Assembly (NCBI GenBank): GCA_963575645.1
Contig: OY754475.1
Coordinates: 2,790,001 to 2,854,000 of the forward strand
DNA length: 64,000 bases
Origin: Xanthostigma xanthostigma
Lineage: Eukaryota > Arthropoda > Insecta > Raphidioptera > Raphidiidae
Direction of reading: 5' to 3'
Position 1 is the first letter of the stretch, and each line of letters opens with the position of its first letter. Positions 1-10,165 of this stretch are shown here, in pieces. A program made the translations under genes and the position numbers. The notes below the pieces were generated by a model. It saw only the letters and a list, made by a program, of their open reading frames with translations, was not told the DNA's origin and made no database searches.

Positions 1-436
1 CGTAGTTAATCAAAATTTTGTTTGAAGTACCTTCCTGCCACGATTGTCTTTTTTTTCCGATTTTATAATATATTCAGAATGTTATGGTTATATAATTGGC
101 TGCTATTTTAACGTATTCTTGAATGAAATTTATATAATCAATTAATATATTGAACGAATTTCCTAGCGAGGATAATTTCTAATCATTGTATCTTATTTTA
201 ATTAGATTCTGTATGTTAAAGGCTAAATGAGATATTATGCACCGAACTAAAAACATTAAAAAGACATCAACGCAAGCGAAATTCATTTAAAATTCTTTTT
301 GAAATTTTTCTTATTTTATATTGTTGAGTCTTTTGACTCTATGAGCTACGATTAAGAAACAAACAAGCGTAATTAATTTTTCAAACTCGTTGAGATCAGA
401 CCTATTTAGATCTCGTCTTGTTCAAATAAAATTTTA
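1..436. other. AT-rich sequence, no gene seen
   Basis: I see no exon here. I looked on the minus strand for the second exon of gene A, which should open with a splice acceptor followed by a basic Arg/Lys run, and did not find it. That exon is therefore expected left of the window. Confidence 0.5.
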
Positions 437-741
437 TTGTGTTTTATATATTTTATAAAAAGCAATCAGATCATTATAACACTGCCAAAATCCTCTATGT
501 ATCGAAATAATGTAAATTTTAATTTAGTTGACATTTTTAATAAAGTTCCGAGTGAAATTAAAGACCTACCTCTATCACCTTTTAAAAGACAATTGAAAAA
601 ATATTTGATAGAAAAATGTCTCTATTGTATTGACGAATTCTAATTTTATCTGTATTTTAATTATTATTTATGTAATGTATATTGACATATTTCACAGCTT
701 CTATGCTATTTTCGAAATAAATATATCTATCTATCTATCTA
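437..741 (+). mobile_element. 3' end of a non-LTR retrotransposon (LINE)
   Basis: The reading frame at 437-643 ends with a segment of the kind found at the C-terminus of LINE reverse-transcriptase ORFs (IFNKVPSEIKDLP, then a KRQLKKYLIEK helix). After its stop comes about 80 bases of AT-rich 3' UTR, an AATAAA-like run, and a (TCTA)n tail at about 721-741, as expected for a 5'-truncated insertion. Only the tail is present and there is no catalytic domain. It lies just downstream of the donor of gene A, so it probably sits in that gene's intron. Confidence 0.65.
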
Positions 742-790
742 AGATGTGCCTCGCGTAGTGTGTTAGGCTTAACATAGTTCTTTAACTGAC

Positions 791-1097
791 CTTCAATATA
801 TTTCTTCGGAATATTAACTTTCACTTCACGATCTCCCAAATATCTTATTATTCTCTCCCACAGTCCTTCATTACTTCTTCCTTCAGGAATAGTTTCTTCT
901 TCAGCAGCCTTCTTTTCAATCGACACCGCACCGTCGAATAACTCCACGCCATTTTTATCGTACTCATCGATTAGTGACTTAAAACTTTTTTCAAAACATT
1001 CACTATCCAAACCGCATTTTTCATTGATACGATCAAAAGCATTCTCGCTTATCACAAACGTTGAAAGCAACAGAACAATAAATAATTTTTGAAACAT
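791..1097 (-). CDS. Osiris family protein, first exon (gene A, partial)
   Basis: This is the N-terminal exon of an Osiris-type secretory or endosomal membrane protein. The start at 1097 gives a clear signal peptide (MFQKLFIVLLLSTFVIS). Two cysteines follow at residues 28 and 34, then a charged linker and a REVKVNIP segment matching the conserved 'hydrophobic strand before the intron' of other family members. The coding part ends IEG at 791 with donor GTCAGT, leaving one base over: the same phase-1 position used by the neighbours. The exon reads on into a (TCTA)n tract, which is intron read-through. The Cys-Cys spacing (6) is shorter than in the Osi9-type genes (9-10) and the sequence is divergent. 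The second exon is outside the window. It could also be a decaying copy, but no frameshift is visible. Confidence 0.7.
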
Positions 1098-1734
1098 ATT
1101 TTTAACAGTTTATGAGACCACTTTTATTATTTGCTTCGAGGCTATTGATTTAAATGGTTCCGCTTTATTGATTGAATTTCTTTTTATTCGTCAATTGATT
1201 ACATTTCAGGTGGGGTGATTTTCATTTGTCTTTTCCAAACATAAGACGATCGCCATGCGTGCAAATTCATTGATAATTTTAGTCACGTATTCGAATAGCA
1301 TACTAGACCGTTGCGTGAATGCAGTACTAATTATTTTGGGTGTTACTGTTAAATGCCGCGTGTACAGATTCTCAAACTTTTTGTATAGAAATAGCTGCGT
1401 TCGTGTCTGCATTTGAACACACTACGTTTCCTTAATCCCGGATTTTGGAGTTCTCGCAATTCAATGGCGGATACACGGACATCGTATTACTTAGTTTAAT
1501 AAGATTCGGAACGACTTAAATCACAGTCTACGTTGCGCTCCGCGATACAGTTCCCTCACTCGTTAATATTTTTGCCCGACGAAATGCAGAGAGCATGTCA
1601 CTAGTTGAAATTCCGTAGCTGACATATATTATTTTCTTCGTACCGCGGTCGAAAGTATGTATTTCCGGCATCAGAAAGTCAAACATGCCCAAAGTTTCAT
1701 TCCGATCGAAGAAGGCCGATTTTCGGAACTATAC
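1098..1734. other. 5' flank of gene A, no further gene identified
   Basis: The sequence upstream of gene A has no convincing TATA/initiator pair. About 1440-1720 is less AT-rich than its surroundings and could hold promoter-distal or old repeat sequence, but I recognise nothing specific. Confidence 0.4.
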
Positions 1735-2397
1735 AGTGTAAACTCTATATAGCGACACTCAAAAAACTGTGCACTTTGTGGCGTTAAACGGAGAGAAGAA
1801 ATAATCCATTAATATTTTTTTACTTTAATATGTATTTATTCATAATATAACTTATCGATAGGCAGCAGGTGAGCTAAACATATGAAATATAACCCCAACA
1901 AACAAAATAACAAACAAGTACTGTTTATTGCTTAATGATGACGTATTGTTGTCGTTATTAAGAGTGGGTATGTCGTTATTTAGAGTGTATCATTGTATGA
2001 GCAACAAGGTAAACCAACTAGACAATAAATAAAATTATCGACCAATTTTTCAGACAATATATTTACAAAATATATAATTAATACATTAACGTTTCGATCC
2101 AGATTTGGAGCTTCTTCAGAACTGATCTAAAAAATATAAATAAATTGAAGAAATTTTATAAAAAGCGAATTAGAAATTAAATATTAATTATTTTTTATAT
2201 TTTTTAGATCAGTTCTGAAGAAGGTCCAAATCCGGATCGAAACGTTAATGTATTAATTATATATTTTGTTTATATATTGTCTGAAAAATTGGTCGGTAAT
2301 TTTATTTATTGAAGAGTTAATCAAAGATTTAAACCAACTAGAGATAAGTAATTTCGACGTTTTAAGGAGTTTGTCGTTAAATGGAGTTTACACTGTA
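1735..2397. mobile_element. TIR DNA element (pogo-like MITE) with a nested foldback
   Basis: Inverted ends start ACAGTGTAAACTC (left, 1735 on) and finish GAGTTTACACTGTA (right, about 2383-2397), flanked by TA. These are typical of Tc1/pogo-type non-autonomous elements. No transposase frame is present. The interior is interrupted by the foldback element at 2023-2315, so the order of insertion can be read. Confidence 0.55.
2023..2315. mobile_element. Foldback element FB1 (long inverted arms)
   Basis: Two arms of about 117 bases (2023-2140 and 2196-2315) are near-perfect inverted copies around a short AT-rich centre. Each arm contains an ACGTTTCG block and a CTGAAGAAG block in opposite orientation. 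Related, more decayed copies are at 6480-6592, 17462-17614 and 51580-51690. Confidence 0.7.
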
Positions 2398-2870
2398 AAT
2401 CCTTTTTAAAATGTTTAAACATTTATCATTGTCAATGACATATTGTTTAGCAGTAGATGTTTGAGAGGCGCTGGTATAGTTTTAGATCCGTATTTCTTAT
2501 CATTTGTATTTAGCGAATGCATTTAAGGTGCAGTCTTAAAAATTTAGTTCTGTCATATTTCATTTGTGTCATTTAGATTCGTTTTATTATCAGCGAAGGA
2601 CGTGCCATGACCGCTTGATTAAAGAAAATTCTTTGTCAACTAATATATTTTCTTTGTCTATCGCACAATGCTAGAATGAAAAGAAGATATTTTCTGTTCT
2701 AAAATTAATGATTCTGATTTTATCTAAACTATTCGATACATCTTTTTATAGGATTTTTTTTAGTAGGACGTTTAGGAAATTATTTCACACACATAAATTA
2801 ATTTTTTTTATTTATTAAAAAAATATAAATAACTTTATAAATAAATTACTTAAATTACTAATATTTGATA
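2398..2870. other. 3' flank and 3' UTR of gene B
   Basis: On the minus strand, two overlapping AATAAA poly(A) signals lie at 2807-2816, about 55 bases after the stop of gene B. The rest is AT-rich sequence without a gene. Confidence 0.5.
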
Positions 2871-5800
2871 TTATTCTTGTGGTTTTTGAGCTGCAAAAGC
2901 TTTTTCGTGGGCGTCATTGAAGGACCTTGCGTAAGGATAAGAACTACTCCAGCCACCAGTGTTGGTCCACGCGTTGCTTGGATAATAAGTTCCGCCTCCT
3001 AAGTTTGTATTCCATCCTTGGTTCCATCCACCCTAGAAAGAAACGTTGCTTTGAGTATTCAACCGATTTAATTTGGTTTTTTCAAATCGATAAAGAAAAT
3101 AATTGAGAAGATTTTAGACTCTTGTTACGCTATGATAACAGGGTTTCGTTTCAGGACAAAGTCTGATGAACACAACCAGTTTTAATAATACGGGGAATAC
3201 CCGAGGATGATGATTCCGACGGTTCATCAATTATAAACCTCAAGGTCGCAGGTTTAACCTTGAGAATTAGTGAAAGTGTCAATTTGTTATTAAAAATAAT
3301 ACTATGAACTGAAACATCCAGATAATGTTGGGTGGCTTACAAGAAAATAATTATTTTGCGGTCTTACTTTTCCTCCTAAGAAGAGACCAGGTCCAGAAGA
3401 AAAGCTTTGCAAACCGATGATTGCAGCGAGAACTAAAGCTATTTTAGCGGCGATCAAAGCTTTCACTGACATAAATCCAACAATCAGCATGATAATGGGA
3501 GTTAAAATCAACTTAAGACCCATGAGTAACATCAGTGGACCGGCGACTTTCTTGATTTTTCCACGACCTGAAATCATTATCAAATATTTACTTGTATATC
3601 AAACTTCCGAACAACGGTTACAGCATCTCAGAATATTGAAATATTTGCACCCAATCGGTTCATTGCAGTTAATTTTATAAGTCAACTAGCAGTACCCGCG
3701 GCTTCGCTCGTCACCGAATCATACACACACATATAAAACTTTATATTATTATGTAGGTATAGATAACAACAAATTGGTAATAGGATTTTGGAACAAAACC
3801 AAGTTGTGTCCTATTTTGTAAGATAATTAATATTTTGTGTTTATCTCTGTACGTCATTTATTTCGGTGGTTAATTAAGTGAAATTCAAAAGGCACCTTTT
3901 AACAAAAGCTTCTTTGTTAGATTTGTGAAATCAATCATAGAATACTAGTGTTGAGTGCCACAAAAAAGTCGAGAAGTTCACAAAAGCTCGTCGAGATTGA
4001 TTGTCACTTATTTAAAAAAAAATGTTTTGTTACGTCACGAATAAACAAAGATTATTTACCTTATGTTCTATTTTATGTTTTACCAATCTTTAAACTAGAT
4101 CTGACAGACGGACTAATACTATGACGAAATTGGGTTCTTAGTGGCTAGTGCACCCTTTAAAATCAAATAATGCTATGCGCAAACAATCCTGGCGGTTGGA
4201 GACCTCCATATTTTTAATTTGAGCTGAAAATCCAGTCGATACTTTTACCACCAAACCTTGCCATGATTTAAATAACGGCATATCAATGGTTTCGAATGCA
4301 CCAAGCTCTATTTAATTTTTATAAAATTAATTATCGTTTTATGTCTTTAAAGAGTCCACTAAAATGCCAGCAATTTAATAAACGCCTTCAGAGCTAATTA
4401 AAATAATAATTATCTATTTCAATTTTGCAAAATTAATTAACTTAAGTATATATAATACTCCATTTTATAGTTTCAAGGCATGTATGTCAAACACATAATA
4501 CCAACAGTGAATTAATTTTATTACTAAATATTATAGCATCGTATTATAATAGATATCTATTAAACTGAAAGTGACAACAAAACATTAAACTGTGTATTGG
4601 CCGGATGCAAAGTAACTGTATCGAACGCAGCGTGAGCTGTGGACTAAACTAACAAATAAATCATTACGGTTATAGAGTATGATTTCATGTGGTCGTCAGT
4701 CGTCGTTCAGTGAGAAGCATCGCGGTTTAAAACAGTAATAACAGGGAAGTTCAATCCCGTTCGATAGCGCGGCTAGACAAAATTGACGGTCGTTGCAGGT
4801 TGCGGTCTAATGTGCGCTTACTCCGTTGCAGGTCTGTGCTGAACAAGTGCGCGCGGTCTTTTTCAAAACACTCAATTTAATATGTAACTGTCACTTTCAA
4901 TTGTAAGTAAGTATGTTTAGTAACAATTTATAAAATATATTCGCTGCATATTGTGTGATATCCAACAATGATGTAACTATACGAGTAAGATCGTCTTATG
5001 TCTTGCATATGAAGAAAAGCGGGCTTTGTTGTCGGTAATTGCAAAAGGAAAATCCGGAGTATTATCAAGTGAGCGATGTATTGTAAAGATTACAGTGAAA
5101 AGCTCTTTGTGCTTACACATATGACTGTTTGTGGAAAGCTCGATTTCTAAGAATCATCATTTTTCTTTTTATTTTCACAAAGGGGACTCCGTTGTAACAG
5201 AACAGAGTTGGAGAAACTTATTGCAACCGCCCGTCATGAAATAACTCGAAAGGATCTAAAGATGATATATATGAATTTGTTATTGACCTGATTACATCTG
5301 TGGAAAAATGTTGAGATCTTTATCCAAGTGTGTAGACTTTCAAAATCTTGATTTCCGGGCTTGTAAGCTGTGGGTATTGACGCTTTATTATTTTTCTCGC
5401 TGCTGTATTTACCAAGTGTGATGTGTATTACAAATTATACACACACAAAATGTAAAAAAGTACTGTGGTCATTTAGAGTGCGACAAATAAATAATGTTTC
5501 AAAGGCTTTTAAAAATTTGCAATAATTAAAAACCGTGAATATTTTTGTAGGAGATTGTTTATACTAATATTATAAAGTTGTAGGAGGTAATATCCGAAAC
5601 TATTCATCTGATATCAAACATTTTTATATATTACCGCGTTAAAATAAAAGAGTTTTTCTTGGCGACTCGCGCGAAGCCGGGCCGGGTCGCTAGTCGTAGT
5701 ATAAACGCCGATAATGGCATCTACTTGTTATAAATCGTTTATATATTTACCTTCACTAAATGCTCTGGATAGTTCCTGACTTGTTTCATTAGGCAGTTTA

Positions 5801-8800
5801 ACTTTCAAACTGTGAGTTCTGAGGAATTCCGATACCGTTTCAATCAGAATGTCGAACAGTTTCACTGTTTTTTCGTGAATGTCCTTCGGCAGTATTGATT
5901 CCAGTTCAGAATCAGACAGAGCTTTACTGTCTCGTTGGTTCGTTTCTGAATCCCTAATACAAAGTTTAAATTGTGAAATTAGTTTAGTTGTTAGTTTTGA
6001 CTTAAGCAAATCATTTGTTCTAATAGTTTTTACATGCAGTTTTGAAACTTTGCTAATTTCCAATTAAAACGTTGACGATAATAGAACGTCTGTAATCTAT
6101 AAATCTGTCTATCCAACCCAAACATAACGTTAAGTAATTTCTTGAACCAAGTAAAATCGCTGTATAACACTCAACTCTCAAAAAATGTCTTTGAACCAGG
6201 TTTGGTTTGATTTTTTATATAAAAATGAATATAATGGTGGCACTTCACATGGCTATTTGTGCTCGCTATTGGGCGTTTGTTGTATTTGGCAAAATATGTG
6301 ACGTTCAAAGCAAACATGCAAATAGAGGCAAATACGACCTTCCACACATGGCAGTCAAATAATAAACACACAGACCTTTGGCAGCAGAACGCAAGGTTCA
6401 AAATTCCAGGAATTTTAGCACTGTTTCATTGTTCCAATTCATTTTCAATAGTAATTGTTCCAGTACACACTACAATGAATACAATTATCGACCAATTTTT
6501 CAAACAATTATAATACATTAACGTTTCGGCCCGGATTTGTTATTATAGTTGTTTGAAAAATTGATCGATAATTTTATTTATTGAAGAGTTCTAATCAGAC
6601 GTTAATCAAATATGAATTTTTAGAATTAAGTTGAAAAAAAAAACAAATAAACGGACAGACAAAGTTACGATTTTATTTATTTTGTATCAAAGACTAAATA
6701 ATTAGTCTACAAAAAATATTTTTTTATTTGAAATATTTTTAAAGAAGATCTATCATAATAAAGTTTTTTTTTATCAAAGCAAGTTTAAGCTGCACTTTTG
6801 ATTATCTTTTACGAGCGGTATATTAATTATAGGGTACTTAATTTCGATTAAAATCTTGTATATAGTCGTTTGTAACTGAAAACTTAAAAACCCGTCGCAG
6901 TCATTCACCTTTCAAAAGCCCTCAGGCCCTCTACAACCTATTATAAACAAAACTATGCCGTCTAACTTAATAAGCAACGGATGGTATTTAGGTCGCTGCA
7001 CTCAGAGTTGATTTCGTCGCTGGAATCGTCGCAGCGACTTGTGCTAGCTCGCGTGCTCGAGTCACAGGATGGATTAAAATTAGAACCGGACCTATTTTTC
7101 GTGCTTGTTTTGAACCAATACATGCATCGTACGAAGCTAACACATAAAAGTCATCTCAAAATCCAGCGCAACAGCACGCTTGGAATCTAGCCTCGTGTGC
7201 AGCGATCTTTATTAACAAAGTTTCCCAGTATATACACCGTATTTTTAGTAATAGAAGCGGTTCTTATATAATGTACTATTTTATTTCTTTTTTTTTATAC
7301 ACGTACCTTACGAGTGTAACTCCGGAAGCTAGATTTATAACTTGCATCTTAGCAACCCTTTGCATCGCCGTTGCCATTTTTATAGCTACACAGCTGGCAA
7401 CATTGTCTGTTTTAATGCATTTCCCGAACTCTCGACCGATCCTCTCCCAGCCTGACGCCGAATCAGGTTCCGTTGGGAATACGTCATTATTTGTGTCTGA
7501 CGTCATTGCATCCATGGAACCGACCACCTTTAATTATATTTTGATTGGACAAAAATATGTAATACTTGTTTGTATAGAATGCGCTAGAGATTTGTGATTA
7601 ACTGGATTTTACGCGTCTCTCAAGTCAATATTGATACAAAAAATTGGTTGTCTGTAAAGTCGGTTTACGGACGATAGTTTTACGTGATAACGTATTCCGT
7701 AATACATAACCTAAATTTATATAATAGTTATAATAATTCGAATCTATGATATTGCATCTTTCGCTTCAAATTTAGGTTAATTTTATTTATTTAAATTACT
7801 CACCACCTATAATATAATTGTTTTTTTTAACTTTCTTTCTTTCGTATTTATTTTAAGTCTCAAAGATTAGCTGTCATAATATTTTGAAAACAATTGTTTC
7901 ACTGTTTATATAAAATTCCAAAACCTACTTAGGTACAATATTTAAGTATTTTCATACGTCAAAAAATTGATTTTTATAATGATAAAATTTGTATGAAAAC
8001 GATTTTTTCGAGAGATGAGACCTAGCTAAAACGATTTTTTGCCCCCCAAAATCCCTTTTCAGTAAATTTCATCCAAATCGTTAGGGCCGTTTTCGAGAAA
8101 AGCACGCACAGGGTCAGGCGGAACGTTACGCGTTAGGAACGTTACACTTTTTCATGCATGTAGCCGGTGTTTTATCAATTTATAAGATTGGTGATTCATC
8201 AATTTATAAGACGTTATCACGTCAAAAAACCGGATAAAAACTATCGCTCCTCCGTTCTCAAATCATCCCCTAGGATCGCGCCCCTCTTAATTTAAGATAC
8301 TTGTCGAAACATAAACGTTGATATAAAATTAACGTTGGCCACAAGCGATATTATGGTAAAGCTTATTTTTTAATAATTCCTCAAGCAAATAAATCTCTTT
8401 CAATTTAAAAATATTATTTATTCAACACGCGTGAGTAATATATAATTTCGGGGCCCTCCTAAATTCGGGAGAAATAATAAATTACTTCATGTTGACGCGT
8501 AGAATGCTAATAATGAGCCGAAACTACGATAATGTATAACTGCATAGTTTGTGGACCAATGGGAACGCGGTAGCGAGCCGAAACTATACGGTAATGAATT
8601 ATTACTGCATAGTTTCTGGACCAATACGAACGCGGTAGCGATTTGTATATATGAAAACAGCATCGCAATCCAGCGAAAGTCAGGGCCATCTTGTGTGCAT
8701 CGAGGGCGGTGGGTACGTCAATCAATGAACTGATTTATTATTTTTCCCTCTTTTATCAGGGCCCGATATCATATTACTCGTGCTAGTTGAATAAAGTATT

Positions 8801-9365
8801 ATGTGCGACCATTGATCGAAGGAGAATATTCCACTCACGCTCATGGAATCTTCTCCTTCTCTCGCTAGTCGCACAATATACTATTATCACTTCTTTCGAA
8901 GTACCCACAAAGATTTGTCACTCTAAAAGCGTAATTTCACTCTTGGATGTTCTCGAGTGACGTTGACACAAACAGACGTACAGACGAACAAAAATTCTAG
9001 AGCTCAAAACACGCTAGAAAACAATATTAGATAGACAAGGGTTTGGTTACTACTTAATTATTTTTCCCAGATAAATCAGCTAGGTGTTATTAAAAATGTT
9101 CTCCGCTGTTTTTTCTTGTTTGGGGGGACGGGATATAAGTCAAATAAATTAACGAACGTAGGCCACCCGGTTATAGTTGAAAAGTCTGTTAAAGAATTTA
9201 GAAAATATTGTTGTTATTTTGTTTGGTATACCGGTCTCTTAGCGTGTTTTAAAATAATTAATAATTCCCTGCTATAGACATTTTTTAAATACTACTTAAA
9301 AAAAATAATGTACGTACCTTATGAATGAAAATAATCAAGAAAGCACTGGCCACAAAAGTCTTCAT
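2871..9365 (-). CDS. Osiris family protein, five-exon gene (gene B)
   Basis: I reconstruct five exons: 9318-9365 (signal peptide MKTFVASAFLIIFIHK), about 7307-7527 (two-cysteine region, GKCIKTDNVASC), 5751-5953 (linker ending LKVKLPN and SEG), 3368-3567 (starts GRGKIKK, then the hydrophobic segment), and 2871-3032 (Gly/Trp/Tyr-rich tail ending FNDAHEKAF, then stop). The joins from exon 2 onward agree in phase (2, 1, 0), giving about 277 residues. Donors are GTACGT, GTACGT, GTAAAT and GTAAGA. The exon 1 to 2 join is the weak point: the phase-0 acceptor at 7527 is AAG, while the better CAG at 7497 is out of phase. The protein has the full Osiris layout but an extra split before the tail. It has a TATA/TCAGT promoter at 9426-9460. 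Introns carry several MITEs. It is probably one of the Osi10-and-higher group by position, but no symbol is assigned. Confidence 0.75.
3689..4140. repeat. Dispersed repeat fragment in a gene B intron
   Basis: It starts with CTAGCAGTACCCGCGGCTTCG, the kind of GC-rich 'cgcggcttcgc' edge seen on short interspersed elements in lepidopteran introns. Its right limit is unclear. It lies inside the 2.2-kb intron between gene B exons 3 and 4. Confidence 0.35.
4690..4903 (+). other. GC-richer, promoter- and first-exon-like patch antisense to gene B
   Basis: This block is markedly richer in G+C than its surroundings. It contains TCAGTCG and TTCAGTG initiator-like motifs at about 4697-4715 and ends with a consensus donor (AATT then GTAAGTAAG at about 4900) on the plus strand. 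No open frame is evident. It could be a noncoding first exon, or the internal promoter of an unrecognised transposon. Confidence 0.25.
5567..5695 (+). repeat. Dispersed repeat R1, copy 1
   Basis: This copy runs from 'ctaatattataaag' through 'ggaggtaatatccgaaactattcatc' to 'gaagccgggccgggtcgctagt'. It is one of at least seven copies in the window and lies in a gene B intron. Confidence 0.6.
6480..6592. mobile_element. Foldback element FB2 (internally deleted)
   Basis: The outer arms (AATTATCGACCAATTTTTC and its inverse) match FB1, but the centre is largely lost. It is in the gene B intron between exons 2 and 3. Confidence 0.55.
6989..7210. mobile_element. TIR MITE related to the element at 36732
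   Basis: The right end (TCTAGCCTCGTGTGCAGCGATC) matches the terminal repeat of the element at 36732-37178. The left end (GGTCGCTGCACTC) is a degenerate inverse. It has no coding capacity and sits just upstream, in plus coordinates, of gene B exon 2. Confidence 0.45.
8416..8795. mobile_element. TIR element of about 380 bp in gene B intron 1
   Basis: Terminal repeats of about 25 bases: TTTATTCAACACGCGTGAGT on the left, and an imperfect inverse (ATATTACTCGTGCTAGTTGA) on the right. An end of the same family recurs inverted at 26975-27064. No transposase frame is present. Confidence 0.5.
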
Positions 9366-9425
9366 TTTCGGTGACTGCTTTTGTTTTTCTCGATGCACAA
9401 CAATATCAACTCAAGGCACTCAAAT

Positions 9426-9460
9426 CACTGACGTGGTGTTGAAAAAAAACCCTTTATATA
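9426..9460 (-). promoter_or_regulatory. Core promoter of gene B (TATA plus initiator)
   Basis: Reading the minus strand, TATATAAAG at 9452-9460 is followed 31 bases later by TCAGTG, with the presumed start A at 9429. The first ATG is at 9365, giving a 5' UTR of about 64 bases. TCAGT is the standard arthropod initiator. Confidence 0.65.
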
Positions 9461-9945
9461 TTTGTATTCTTTCAGTTCATTTAAATAATGTATCTTGTGT
9501 CCCCACCTTTAAAAAAATCCTTTTCAACAATCACACCCGTATGGACTGATTCATAAAAGATAAATCTCGGTTTATCTCACTTGTACCAAGGGCACTATGT
9601 ATTTGTTTATCTTGCTTTGACTAATATACATAAAATATTCTTATTTGTTTATGAGTGGGCATTGTTACTGTATCACTGTGTACTGAAAACATTAACTTAA
9701 CATGATTTCACTTAAATTCTGTAACTAGAAAAATATTTTTAAATAATTTTCTTCTTGTAAAAGTCAATATTTAACGATCGATTGTTTCCTAGTGAACCGT
9801 TAATCGATACTTATGAACAATTAGTATTTTTCGCTGGGCCTCGAAGACTAAAATATTGTCACCAGGGCAGGGGCACGTCTCCACGGCCCCAGAAAGGTTG
9901 CAGAAATATCGAAAAAATTCGCATTATATAAAAGAAAACCATGTG

Positions 9946-10165
9946 GGATACAAGGCTAAATATAGAAACAATTTTTATTCATTAGAATATCATTTAATCG
10001 TCAACGTTTCGGCAGAAATTCATGTCTTCTTCAGGACCTTAAAAATGACTTTTTACTAGACATTTTTAAGGTCCTGAAGAAAACATGAATTTCTCCCGAA
10101 ACGTTGACGATTAAATGATGTTCTAGTGAATAAAAATTATTTTTATATTTAGCCTTGTATCCCGA
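9946..10165. mobile_element. Foldback element, second family
   Basis: Arms of about 100 bases (9946-10043 and 10060-10165) are inverted copies around a centre of some 15 bases. The outer ends are GGGATACAAGGCTAAATATA. The arms contain CAACGTTTCGG and TCTTCTTCAGGACC. The CTGAAGAA/CGAAACG pair resembles FB1, though the rest is unrelated. Confidence 0.65.

Noticed and set aside
1206..1412. 68-codon minus-strand frame upstream of gene A
   Set aside because: The composition is protein-like, but it has no signal peptide, no Osiris feature and no supporting splice phase with gene A.
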